From an uncultured Lautropia sp. (GTDB lineage: Bacteria > Pseudomonadota > Gammaproteobacteria > Burkholderiales > Burkholderiaceae_E), in the NCBI GenBank assembly GCA_938046755.1, contig CALIXC010000191.1:1-21706 (forward strand): a stretch of DNA of 21,706 nt, written 5' to 3'. Below, one piece after another: positions 7,572 through 15,116 of this stretch. The position numbers and the translations under genes are program-made. Below the pieces are notes generated by a model. The model saw only the letters and a list, made by a program, of their open reading frames with translations, ran no database searches and was not told where the DNA came from. Numbering within the stretch: position 1 is the stretch's first letter; every line of letters starts with the position of its first letter.

Positions 7572-9674
7572 TCAGATGCGGCAGCGGCGGCGCAGGTTGC
7601 GCAGCCATTCGGACCAGCGCCAGCTGCGTGAATGCAGCAGCGTCTGGACCTGGGCTTCCAGTTCCTCGATCTTCTGCCGGCTGGCATCGATCCGCTTCAG
7701 GCCATCGGTGATTTCCTGGCTGCACTCTGCCAGCTGCTGGCGCAGCACTTGGGCATTCTCTTCGGCCACCTGGGCCCGCTGCCGCTGTTCGTGCAGTTCG
7801 GCCTCCTGGACAGCCAGGCTGTCCAGCACCATGGGCACCGGTCGGCGGGTGCCAGTATAGAGGCCGTGGCTGACGGCGCGCACCGAAACAGCCTGCAGGA
7901 AGGTCTCTTCCAGTGCCAGCCATTGCTGGACGTCTTCGGGCGTCGCATAGTAGCCACAGCGATCGGCCAAGGCGATGACGACCCGAGGGATGGAACCCAG
8001 GGTGTCACGCGGGACCAGGCCAACCTGCAGACTGTGCATGACGCCGCGCGTGAGCACCCAGCCGGCCGGGACCGGGCAGGACACCACCCACTCCTGATCA
8101 ATGATCTGCTGGCGTCCCGTGCCTTCGTTGATCAGGATGTTGAAAGGCACCATGTCCATCAGATTGCCGGGCAGCACCAGCTGGCGCAGCGGGCGGCCAC
8201 GCTCGCCGATGCCGGCCGATCCAGGGGCATATCCTGCGGCACCTGCGTCCGGGACGGCCTCGGTGGATTCCTCTTCGGCGCCTGCGGTATCCGCCCCCTG
8301 CCCCGACGCCGCGGCCAGCAATGGCGAGGTACCGACTTCAGCAGAAGACAGCAGGGTCTCGCACCAGGGACGCAATGCCTCGACCATGGCCGACACGCTG
8401 CCTTCGCGCACATGGGCTGCCAGAGCACGCCAGGCCAGCTGGCGGCCCGGGAAGTAGTCGGAATCGGCGGTTTCCAGCGTGATGGTGTGCCCGTCAGCCA
8501 ACGGCAGGGACACGGGTTCATCGGGCAGGATGCGGCGCTTGGTGACGCGGACGCCTCCCTGTGCCTGCGGAATGAAGCGGGTCTCGGTGGCCATGCCCCG
8601 ATGGCGGTGCACGGCGGCAAAGGTCCAGGCCAGAGCGGCGGGCTGCCAAGGGGCGGCAGCGGCCGGTTTGCCCGAGGAGGCGCGGGCATTTCGGCCCTTG
8701 CCCTTCCCTGCGGCCTTCTCGACCGGCAGGGGGCGCTGAGCCACCACCAGGAAGGAGTTGCTGAAGTCGCCCAGCAGGCCGTTCTCTTCCAGTACGCGGT
8801 TGACCAGAGCCTCGTCGAAGACGCGATGGCGGTTGTCGTTGTAGTCTTCGCTGTCGTTGCGCAGCAGCAGGTCGAAGGCATTGAAGTCGGGGTGCTTCAG
8901 CGCTGCATCGGTCAGCACAATGCTGGGGATCTTGTAGTCAGGATACGGGTACAGCCACTGCTGCTGTTCCAGGCCGGCACGGGTCAGCACCTGCGAAAGC
9001 GCCTGACGCCCGAAGGTGCGCGGTCCGCCTGTTTTCTGGTAGAGGTCCTGAATACCGGAGAACGGCTTGCCCAGGTGATCTTCCCCGCAGCCGTTGAAGT
9101 ACTTCAGGCCCAGCTGATTCTCGATGGCCACCACCAGCCGACCGCCCGGCTTGAGATGGCGCACCGCTGCCGCCAGGTAGGACTGGTAAGGGTCCGGTGC
9201 TCCAGAATAGGCGGCGGCATATTCCAGCACGCCAATCAGCGTCACCCAGTCGTACTGGCCTTCCACGTCCACGGCCTGCAGGTCATCGGCGATGACGGTG
9301 ACATTGGGCAGGTCAGCGCAGCGTGCGGCCGCCACGCGGGCGCGGGCCAGGCTGCCTTCCACGGCCGTAACCTGCGCGCCGGTCTCACCCAGGTAACGAG
9401 TGATGGCGCCGGTGCCGCAGCCCAGCTCCAGCACGCGATCCTGGGGGCCGATATCCAGCGGGCGCACCAGACAATGCCGCGCCCGGCTGAAGTGGTAGCG
9501 GGTGGACCAGTCGACGATGTTCTCGAGATAGCCGGGCGCAAAGGTGCTGCGGTCGTCCAGACTTTCCACGATGTCGAGCAGCCGCTGTTCGGCCTCGGCG
9601 CCTTCCGAATAGCCGAAGGCCTCGGCACCCGGACGGAAGTACAGGTTGTAATCTGCGTCTTTCTGGTAGCTCAT
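7572..9674 (-). CDS. Methyltransferase with kinase-like domain and C-terminal coiled coil, WbdD-like chain terminator candidate
   Basis: A 700-residue protein. A class I SAM-dependent methyltransferase domain lies at ~60-185, with motif I VLELGCGTGAITR (81-93) and a KPGG turn (175-178). Residues 318-345 are an Ala/Lys/Gly-rich linker. Residues ~346-545 look like a diverged protein-kinase/phosphotransferase fold. K379 in VRVTK could be the nucleotide-binding lysine. D507 and N512 in DMVPFNILI match the spacing of the kinase DxxPxN catalytic loop, and D526 in IIDQEW sits where the metal-binding DFG/DWE aspartate falls. A second low-complexity insert (~444-492) interrupts this region. Residues ~612-680 are a coiled coil ending in SRSWRWSEWLR. 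Methyltransferase, kinase and coiled coil in that order is the plan of WbdD, which caps O9a polymannose and sets its length. The start overlaps the end of wzt as ATGA. The methyltransferase call is strong; the kinase and capping roles are inferred. Confidence 0.85.
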   Translation of the reverse strand: MSYQKDADYNLYFRPGAEAFGYSEGAEAEQRLLDIVESLDDRSTFAPGYLENIVDWSTRYHFSRARHCLVRPLDIGPQDRVLELGCGTGAITRYLGETGAQVTAVEGSLARARVAAARCADLPNVTVIADDLQAVDVEGQYDWVTLIGVLEYAAAYSGAPDPYQSYLAAAVRHLKPGGRLVVAIENQLGLKYFNGCGEDHLGKPFSGIQDLYQKTGGPRTFGRQALSQVLTRAGLEQQQWLYPYPDYKIPSIVLTDAALKHPDFNAFDLLLRNDSEDYNDNRHRVFDEALVNRVLEENGLLGDFSNSFLVVAQRPLPVEKAAGKGKGRNARASSGKPAAAAPWQPAALAWTFAAVHRHRGMATETRFIPQAQGGVRVTKRRILPDEPVSLPLADGHTITLETADSDYFPGRQLAWRALAAHVREGSVSAMVEALRPWCETLLSSAEVGTSPLLAAASGQGADTAGAEEESTEAVPDAGAAGYAPGSAGIGERGRPLRQLVLPGNLMDMVPFNILINEGTGRQQIIDQEWVVSCPVPAGWVLTRGVMHSLQVGLVPRDTLGSIPRVVIALADRCGYYATPEDVQQWLALEETFLQAVSVRAVSHGLYTGTRRPVPMVLDSLAVQEAELHEQRQRAQVAEENAQVLRQQLAECSQEITDGLKRIDASRQKIEELEAQVQTLLHSRSWRWSEWLRNLRRRCRI

Positions 9675-11278
9675 GTGTCTGCCTGAATGTCCACACGCAT
9701 GTCGAAATCTGCCAGGCCATAGCAGCGGGACTGCCGGCTGACGTGCATCAGGATGCTGTCGTAGCGCCGGTCCAGCGGCTCGACCTCTCCGCCGCCGATC
9801 TCCTGGGCCACACCCAGCGACAGCAGGAAGTCGCCAGCGCCGATGCGCAGGTCCAGCGAGAAGACCACGCGCACGGTCTGCCCTGCCCTGGCCGGCTGCA
9901 TGACCGGACCATCGGGGAAGTCGCGCGAGTTGCTGCCATAGACGGTCACGCCGTCGGGCGTCTTGATGGTGAGACCGTAGATAGGAGCCGGCACGTCCAC
10001 ACGGAACCGCACCCAGGCCACCACCATCACCTGTTCGCCGGTGTTGAGGCGCACGGTGTGGTCCACGCCGTTGGTGGTGACCATGAAGTCGGCAATCTCG
10101 ACTTCACGGCTGCCCCAGCGGTATTCATCACTGTTGTAGCCGGGGCGCTCCTCGAAGCGGCCGGGCGGATGGCCGACGGGCAGCAGCGACAGCGGGGATG
10201 TCTTGCGGCCACGGGCTGCAGCATGAGCGGCAGACGCACCATCGTTCCCGACCGAAGCAACCGTGCCCTCCTCCCGCTCGACTGCGCCCTGCGCATCGCC
10301 CCGAGCCTGGTCCGTCTCCTGAGCGTCGCCGGCGGCAGCCTTGCCGTCCCTGGCGTCATTCCCCTTCCCGGCCTTCTTCGTGTCCTCGACCTTGCGCTGC
10401 ACGCCGAAGAGCAGGTCCAGGTAGGTATTGGCCACGTCCTTGGGAGGCCCTTCCTGGTGCACCACGCCACCTTCCAGCAGGATGGCGCGGTCACAGTGAC
10501 GGGTGATCTGCTCGGTGGAATGGGTGACAAGCAGGATGGTGGTGCCGCGCGAGACCAGCTCCTCGAAACGGCGGAAGCACTTGGCCTGGAACTTAGCATC
10601 ACCCACGGCCAGTGCCTCGTCGACGATCAGCACGTCGGGCTCGATGCAGGCCGAGACGGCGAAGGCCAGCCGCACGTACATGCCGGACGAGTACGACTTG
10701 ACGGGCCGATCGATGAACTCGCCGATGTCGGCGAAGGCCTCGATGTCGGCAAAGCGCCGGGAGATTTCCTCTCGACTGATGCCCAGAATGGCGCCATTGA
10801 GGTAGACGTTCTCGCGTCCGGAGAACTCGGGGTTGAAGCCCGCGCCCAGCTCCAGCAGCGCAGCCACACGACCACGGATGTCGACCTGGCCTGCGGTGGG
10901 TGTGAGCGTGCCGCACAGGATCTGCAGCAGCGTGCTCTTGCCAGCACCGTTGCGGCCGACGATGCCGACGGTCTCGCCCCGGCGCACAGTGAAGTCCAGC
11001 CCCTTCAGCGCCCAGAACTCGCGGAAGTACTGCGGCGGGGTGCGCCCCACCAGACGGGCCAGGCGACCCATCAGCAGCTGCTTGAGCAGGTGGCCCGGAC
11101 TGTCATAGAGCTGGAAGCACTTGGACAGGCCCGAGACGCGGATAGCTACGTCGCTTTCCAGTGTGGGCTCGGAGAGCACGGGTGCGGCCTGGTCGGCGAA
11201 GACCGGGTCGACCACATCAGCGGGATTGCCAGCGTCGGGTCTGCCCTCGTGCGCCGAGGTACGGGTATCAGAGGACAT
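9671..11278 (-). CDS. wzt: O-antigen/polysaccharide ABC transporter ATP-binding protein with C-terminal carbohydrate-recognition domain
   Basis: A 535-residue cytoplasmic ATPase that powers export of the finished lipid-linked polysaccharide through its partner permease. The nucleotide-binding domain (45-290) shows Walker A GRNGAGKST (108-116), a signature-like YSSGM (196-200), Walker B VLIVDE (216-221) and the switch His (253). The C-terminal ~155 residues (~380-535) form a Wzt_C-type beta domain that in O8/O9a systems binds the modified end of the glycan. An unusually long Ala/Gly/Asp/Glu-rich linker (298-370) joins the two. The longer open frame starts at 11401, but the start at 11278 is preferred: AAGGGG at 11286-11291 sits seven bases upstream, and the gene then overlaps the end of wzm by 11 bases, typical of translational coupling. 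The N-terminal ~40 residues are polar and poorly conserved. Confidence 0.94.
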   Translation of the reverse strand: MSSDTRTSAHEGRPDAGNPADVVDPVFADQAAPVLSEPTLESDVAIRVSGLSKCFQLYDSPGHLLKQLLMGRLARLVGRTPPQYFREFWALKGLDFTVRRGETVGIVGRNGAGKSTLLQILCGTLTPTAGQVDIRGRVAALLELGAGFNPEFSGRENVYLNGAILGISREEISRRFADIEAFADIGEFIDRPVKSYSSGMYVRLAFAVSACIEPDVLIVDEALAVGDAKFQAKCFRRFEELVSRGTTILLVTHSTEQITRHCDRAILLEGGVVHQEGPPKDVANTYLDLLFGVQRKVEDTKKAGKGNDARDGKAAAGDAQETDQARGDAQGAVEREEGTVASVGNDGASAAHAAARGRKTSPLSLLPVGHPPGRFEERPGYNSDEYRWGSREVEIADFMVTTNGVDHTVRLNTGEQVMVVAWVRFRVDVPAPIYGLTIKTPDGVTVYGSNSRDFPDGPVMQPARAGQTVRVVFSLDLRIGAGDFLLSLGVAQEIGGGEVEPLDRRYDSILMHVSRQSRCYGLADFDMRVDIQADT

Positions 11279-12098
11279 CGGCGAACCCCTTGCGGATGCT
11301 CTGGAACCAGACGAAGCCCAGCCAGGCGAACAGCGCCATGCCGGCGGTGAACAACCCCCACTCAGTCCAGTCGGGCTGGTTGCCCCAGATGAGCACGTCA
11401 CGCGACTGCACCATGGGCAGCGTGAGCGGGTTGAGCTTCACCCACGGGCGCATGGCCTCGGGAATAGCCTCAATGGAGAAGAAGGCCGGCGAGACAAACA
11501 GCATGATGGTGAGCACTACACCGATGGCCTGGGCGATGTCGCGCACATAGACGCCCAACGCGGCCAGCCACCAGCTGGCCCCCAGCGAGAAGAGCAGGAG
11601 CGGCAGCCACACCACCACGATAAGCGGCGCGGTGAGCGGGATGCCGCCTTCCATGACGAGCAGCGCCACCAGCAGCACCGCCATGCTGACACCGGCCTGG
11701 AAGAGCGCCGAGAGCAGGCTGACGACCGGCAGGATCTCCAGGGGGAACACGACGCGCTTCACGTAGCTGGGGTTGCCAAGGATGAGTGACGGCGCCCGTC
11801 CAGCCACCTCGGAGAACAGCGTGTGCACGATGACGCCAACGAACAGGATGATGGCGAAGTCGGTATGGCTTTGCTGGGCGCCGGTGTGCCAGCGGGCCTT
11901 GAACACCACCGAGAAGACGAAGGTGTAGACCACCAGCATGAGCAGCGGGTTGAGCAGGGACCAGAACACCCCCATGACCGAGCCGCGATAGCGGGCGACG
12001 ATCTCGCGCCGGGCCATCTGCAGGATGAGCGTGCGGTGCCGCAACAGCGTGGACACCATGAAGCCCGGCGAGACGGGCGTGGCAACGTGTGGATTCAA
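11268..12098 (-). CDS. wzm: O-antigen/polysaccharide ABC transporter permease
   Basis: A 276-residue ABC-2 type inner-membrane permease that forms the export channel with Wzt. An amphipathic N-terminus with ARREIVARYRGS (29-40) precedes about six membrane helices (roughly 45-67, 80-100, 122-150, 155-180, 188-208, 246-265). NPSYVKRVVFPLEILP (109-124) and LGVYVRDIAQ (181-190) are family hallmarks. Length fits the usual 255-280. The start is uncertain: TTG at 12098 gives 276 residues and ATG at 12059 gives 263; neither has a convincing Shine-Dalgarno. It is the first gene of the minus-strand polysaccharide operon and sits across a long intergenic region from a divergent oxidase gene. Confidence 0.94.
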   Translation of the reverse strand: MNPHVATPVSPGFMVSTLLRHRTLILQMARREIVARYRGSVMGVFWSLLNPLLMLVVYTFVFSVVFKARWHTGAQQSHTDFAIILFVGVIVHTLFSEVAGRAPSLILGNPSYVKRVVFPLEILPVVSLLSALFQAGVSMAVLLVALLVMEGGIPLTAPLIVVVWLPLLLFSLGASWWLAALGVYVRDIAQAIGVVLTIMLFVSPAFFSIEAIPEAMRPWVKLNPLTLPMVQSRDVLIWGNQPDWTEWGLFTAGMALFAWLGFVWFQSIRKGFADVL

Positions 12099-12164
12099 CG
12101 GTGGGAAGTCCGCATCGAAGAAAGGCTGCCGGACGGAACGACCGGAAGTGGCAGCGGGTTGATT

Positions 12165-12170
12165 ATTATC
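12165..12170 (-). promoter_or_regulatory. Possible -10 element for the wzm operon
   Basis: On the minus strand this reads GATAAT (GATAATAAT overall), four of six or better to the -10 consensus, and it is the main AT-rich patch upstream of wzm. It lies about 66 bases before the TTG start. No good -35 hexamer is found 16-18 bases upstream, so an activator-dependent or other promoter is possible. Confidence 0.3.
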
Positions 12171-12218
12171 CGGGAATGTCCAGGCTCATGGTCCGGCACC
12201 TATGCCCGACATCTGCCG

Positions 12219-12250
12219 GCGTGACATCCGTCACGCACGGTGGGTCACCC
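12219..12250. promoter_or_regulatory. Cluster of inverted repeats, candidate operator
   Basis: GCGTGACATCCGTCACGC (12219-12236) is a perfect 6-base inverted repeat around a 6-base centre. CCGT/ACGG (12229-12232 with 12237-12240) is nested with it, and GGGTCACCC (12242-12250) follows directly. The repeated GTCAC half-sites suggest binding of a dimeric regulator in a divergent promoter region. This is inference from symmetry alone. Confidence 0.35.
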
Positions 12251-12515
12251 AGGCTGCCGCTGGCTCCGTGGCATGGCCGTTGGGTGAGCGCAGGACAGCA
12301 GCTAGAGCGTTTCCCCTGCATTCTACGGCTAGCCCCCCTCCAACTGTCGCCAAGGCCCCAGGGAAGGCCTCCATCACGGCAAAACCTTACAGGCGCAAGA
12401 ATGACGTTACATGACTGTACCCTGGTGCAAAATGAAGGGCGCAGTGTCCGCCCGTTCGATGCCTGCTGCCCGTCTGCCCGTGAAGTCTCCAGCCCCTGGA
12501 AAGCCGCGCCTGCCC

Positions 12516-14105
12516 ATGTCCTCATTATCCACCTCCTCCCATACCCTTCTCGCCTCGCTGCGGGCAGCCTTCTCGGGCCGAATGGTTTCGGACCCAGCCG
12601 GGATGGCCCCCTGGTTGCGTGACTACCGCCAGCGCTGGGGCGGGCCGGCCCTGGCCGTGGTGCAGCCCGACAGCACGGCGGACGTGGCGACCGTGGTGCG
12701 CTGGTGTGTGGAACACGACGCGGTGATCGTGCCGCAAGGAGGCAACACAGGGCTGACCGGCGCGTCCGTGCCGCTGGGCAACCCGCTCTCCAGGGCCCCC
12801 TCGGAAGCCCCGCCTGCCTCAACGGGAAAGATGCCGTCCGTAGCCCGGGCAGAGGATCCAGCGCAGGCTGCAAGCGGCACGGGCGTGCCATCTCGGCCGG
12901 TGATCCTGCTGTCGCTGTCGCGGATGCAGCGGGTACGCAGCATGGATGCACTGGCCAACACGATGGTGGTGGAGGCCGGCTGCACGCTGCAAGCGGCGCA
13001 GGAGGCCGCCGCGGCCCATGGACGGCTGTTTCCGCTGTCGCTGGCCTCGGAGGGCAGCTGCACGATTGGCGGCAACCTGGCCACCAACGCCGGCGGGGTG
13101 CAGGTGCTGCGCTATGGCAACATGCGCGAGCTGTGCCTGGGACTAGAGGTGGTGATGGCTGACGGACAAGTCTGGCATGGCCTGAACCGGCTGCGCAAGA
13201 ACAATACTGGCTATGACCTGCGCGACCTGTTTATCGGCGCCGAGGGCACGCTGGGCATCATCACGGCGGCCGTGCTGAAGCTCTACCCGCAGCCGGCTGG
13301 CCAGGTGGCAGCGCTGGTGCAGCTGGAATCACCCGATCAGGCACTGGCGCTGCTAGCGCAGGCCCAGGGTCGGCTGGCGGCCGAGCTGACCGCCTTCGAG
13401 CTGATATCGGACGCGGCGATGCAGCTGGTGCTGAAGAACATCCCCGGAAGCCGGCTTCCTTTTGAAGCGTCACCTGCCGACGCCCCCCTGCCCTGGTACG
13501 TGCTGCTGGAAGTCAGCAGCCTGCACAGCGAGCAGGCGGCACAGGAAGGGCTGGAAGCGGTGCTGTCCGAGGCGCTGGCCGACGAGCTGGTGCAGGATGC
13601 GGTGATCTCGCAATCGCTGGCACAGTTTGAGCAGCTGTGGGCATTGCGCGAGAACATTTCTGCCGCGCAGAGCCATGAAGGCAAGAATATTAAGCATGAC
13701 ATCTCGGTGCCGATCTCGTGCATCGGCGAATTCATCGATACGGCTTCCCGGCAGCTGCGCCAGGCCTACCCCGATGCGCAGCTGATCGTTTTTGGGCACT
13801 TGGGAGATGGCAACCTGCATTTCAATGTGGCCCCCCATGCACGTTTTGCGCAGCACTATGACGAGGCCTTTGCCCGCGACGAGGCCTGGGTGAACCGGCT
13901 GGTGCATGATCTGGTGGCAGCGTACGAGGGCGCCATCTCGGCGGAGCACGGCATCGGCGTGCTCCGCCAGTCAGAACTGGTGCGCTACAAACAGCCGCTG
14001 GAGCTGCAGATGATGCGCGCCATCAAGCAAGCACTGGACCCACAAGACCGGATGAACCCGGGCAAACTGCTGCCCGTGCTGAATACACGCACGCCACACC
14101 ACTGA
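12516..14105 (+). CDS. FAD-binding 2-hydroxyacid oxidase/dehydrogenase (GlcD / D-2-hydroxyglutarate dehydrogenase type)
   Basis: A 529-residue flavoprotein of the FAD_binding_4 plus FAD-oxidase_C family, which oxidises a D-2-hydroxy acid (glycolate, D-lactate or D-2-hydroxyglutarate) to the 2-oxo acid. The FAD-binding loop is PQGGNTGLTGASVP (73-86), with GNLATNAGGVQVLRYGN (186-202). Metal- and substrate-site histidines lie in FGHLGDGNLHFNV (426-438) and SAEHGIG (475-481), and the C-terminus has the usual MNPGKLLP (513-520). Residues ~88-127 are an Ala/Pro/Ser-rich insert just after the FAD loop, where family members normally pass straight into the VILLSL strand; this explains much of the extra length over the usual ~460-475. 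The frame is open back to ATG 12411, but those 35 residues are Pro/Arg-rich without a domain, and MSSLSTSSHTLLASLR fits the family start. Exact substrate unknown. Confidence 0.9.
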   Translation: MSSLSTSSHTLLASLRAAFSGRMVSDPAGMAPWLRDYRQRWGGPALAVVQPDSTADVATVVRWCVEHDAVIVPQGGNTGLTGASVPLGNPLSRAPSEAPPASTGKMPSVARAEDPAQAASGTGVPSRPVILLSLSRMQRVRSMDALANTMVVEAGCTLQAAQEAAAAHGRLFPLSLASEGSCTIGGNLATNAGGVQVLRYGNMRELCLGLEVVMADGQVWHGLNRLRKNNTGYDLRDLFIGAEGTLGIITAAVLKLYPQPAGQVAALVQLESPDQALALLAQAQGRLAAELTAFELISDAAMQLVLKNIPGSRLPFEASPADAPLPWYVLLEVSSLHSEQAAQEGLEAVLSEALADELVQDAVISQSLAQFEQLWALRENISAAQSHEGKNIKHDISVPISCIGEFIDTASRQLRQAYPDAQLIVFGHLGDGNLHFNVAPHARFAQHYDEAFARDEAWVNRLVHDLVAAYEGAISAEHGIGVLRQSELVRYKQPLELQMMRAIKQALDPQDRMNPGKLLPVLNTRTPHH

Positions 14106-14110
14106 AAATC

Positions 14111-14130
14111 GTTGCAAGAAGCCAACAACG
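14111..14130 (+). repeat. Motif GTTGCAA-gaag-CCAACAACG, shared with the tolC leader
   Basis: The 7-base and 9-base blocks here are identical to those at 15125-15140, where they abut without the four-base gap. With the preceding C, CGTTG (14110-14114) and CAACG (14126-14130) are inverted. It ends 9 bases before a perfect TATAAT. Confidence 0.4.
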
Positions 14131-14139
14131 TACCACTCC

Positions 14140-14145
14140 TATAAT
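14140..14145 (+). promoter_or_regulatory. -10 element TATAAT upstream of the SDR gene
   Basis: A perfect TATAAT lies 36-41 bases before the SDR ATG. The nearest -35-like hexamer, TTGCAA (14112-14117), is 22 bases away, too far for ordinary sigma-70 spacing. Use may need a regulator bound at the dyad between them. A T-rich leader (14157-14171) follows with no stem before it, so it is not a terminator. Confidence 0.5.
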
Positions 14146-14180
14146 GGCCAGTTCCGTTTTTCATTCTTTTTGATAGAGCC

Positions 14181-15083
14181 ATGTCGAATCCTGCCGAGTT
14201 TGCCGAAGCGCCGCCCGTCGCCATCATCACCGGGGCCGGCAGCGGCATCGGCCGGGCAGTGGCACGCGCCTTTCTGGAAGCAGGCTACGGTGTGGCGCTG
14301 GCCGGTCGGCGCGAACATGCATTGCAAGAAACCGTGCAGATCTGGTTGCAGCATGGCGCTCCCCAGCTCGGCGCCACGGCAGATGCAGTCCTCGGCCCGG
14401 ATGTGAACCATGACAGCAGGGCCGCCCTGTCGGAGAACATGGTCAGCACTGCGGCACTCTCACAACCCCAACCCCGCGAAGCCGCCCGGGCGCTGGTAGT
14501 GCCCACCGATGTGACCGATCCTGATGCCGTGAATGCCCTCTTTGACCGGACGGTGGCGCATTTCGGGCGTGTAGACGTGCTGTTCAACAATGCCGGCATC
14601 GGTGCACCGGCCGTGCCGCTGGAAACGCTGTCACCCGCACAGTGGCGCGCGGTGGTGGACACCAATCTGAACGGGCCGTTCTTCTGCACCCAAGCGGCCT
14701 TCCGGGTGATGAAAGCGCAGACGCCGCGCGGCGGGCGCATCATCAATAATGGTTCGGTGTCAGCGCACGCTCCCCGACCGATGACCATGCCCTACACAGC
14801 CACCAAGCACGCGATGACCGGTCTGACGAAGGCGGCCTCGCTGGATGGCCGCGCCTGGGACATTGCCTGCGGGCAGATCGACATCGGCAACGCCATGACC
14901 GAGATGGCACGGCCAATGGCCGCGGGCATCTTGCAGGCCGATGGCCGCGTGGCCTCCGAGCCGACCATCGACGTGGCGCTGGTAGCACAGGCCGTGCTGG
15001 ACATGGCGCGGCTGCCGCTGTCGGCCAATGTGCAGTTCATGACGTTGATGGCCACCAAGATGCCACTGGTTGGCCGCGGCTGA
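14181..15083 (+). CDS. Short-chain dehydrogenase/reductase (SDR) with large internal insert
   Basis: A 300-residue classical SDR. The Rossmann loop GAGSGIG (18-24) binds NAD(P), NNAG (136-139) stabilises the sheet, and the catalytic Ser192, Tyr205 and Lys209 have the expected 13-residue Ser-Tyr spacing and YxxxK motif. AGRREHAL after strand beta-2 suggests NADP(H) preference because of the two Arg, which is inference. Between that strand and VVPTDVTDPDAV the family normally has a short helix and loop. Here residues ~51-103 form an extended region with no recognisable motif, so net about 35-45 residues are extra. Substrate unknown. It lies 75 bases after the oxidase on the same strand with its own TATAAT. 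ATG 14181 has only a weak purine-rich site (GATAGAG) upstream. Confidence 0.92.
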   Translation: MSNPAEFAEAPPVAIITGAGSGIGRAVARAFLEAGYGVALAGRREHALQETVQIWLQHGAPQLGATADAVLGPDVNHDSRAALSENMVSTAALSQPQPREAARALVVPTDVTDPDAVNALFDRTVAHFGRVDVLFNNAGIGAPAVPLETLSPAQWRAVVDTNLNGPFFCTQAAFRVMKAQTPRGGRIINNGSVSAHAPRPMTMPYTATKHAMTGLTKAASLDGRAWDIACGQIDIGNAMTEMARPMAAGILQADGRVASEPTIDVALVAQAVLDMARLPLSANVQFMTLMATKMPLVGRG

Positions 15084-15116
15084 CCATCGGCCATGGCCGG
15101 CGCGCAGACACGACAG

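Larger units (their letters stand above)
12099..12515. other. Divergent intergenic region between wzm and FAD-oxidase genes
   Basis: About 417 bases lie between the two divergent genes, or 312 if the oxidase starts at its first ATG. I see no convincing gene: open frames here are in the shadow of flanking frames and lack a domain or ribosome site. It holds an AT-rich patch suited to a wzm promoter, a cluster of inverted repeats at 12219-12250, and a perfect 8-base palindrome GGCTAGCC at 12327-12334. No clear -35/-10 pair for the oxidase was found. Confidence 0.5.

Noticed and set aside
7511..7687. N-terminal extension of the glycosyltransferase frame (59 residues)
   Set aside because: It overlaps the end of the methyltransferase gene and translates to an Arg/Cys/Ala-rich stretch that looks like an out-of-frame reading.
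4781..11350. Very long plus-strand open frames opposite the glycosyltransferase, methyltransferase and wzt genes (4781-6574, 7632-9686, 9743-11350)
   Set aside because: They are antisense shadows of GC-rich genes: no domain is recognisable, composition is Gly/His/Val/Gln-rich as expected from the complementary codon frame, and the minus-strand genes are unambiguous.
12089..12622. A 177-codon plus-strand frame and a 261-codon minus-strand frame across the divergent region
   Set aside because: Both run into the oxidase coding sequence in another frame, have no domain or ribosome site, and have Pro/Arg/Ser-rich random-looking translations.
14157..14171. T-rich run before the SDR gene as an intrinsic terminator of the oxidase
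   Set aside because: No GC-rich stem precedes it; it lies between a perfect TATAAT and the ATG, so it is more likely a 5' leader.
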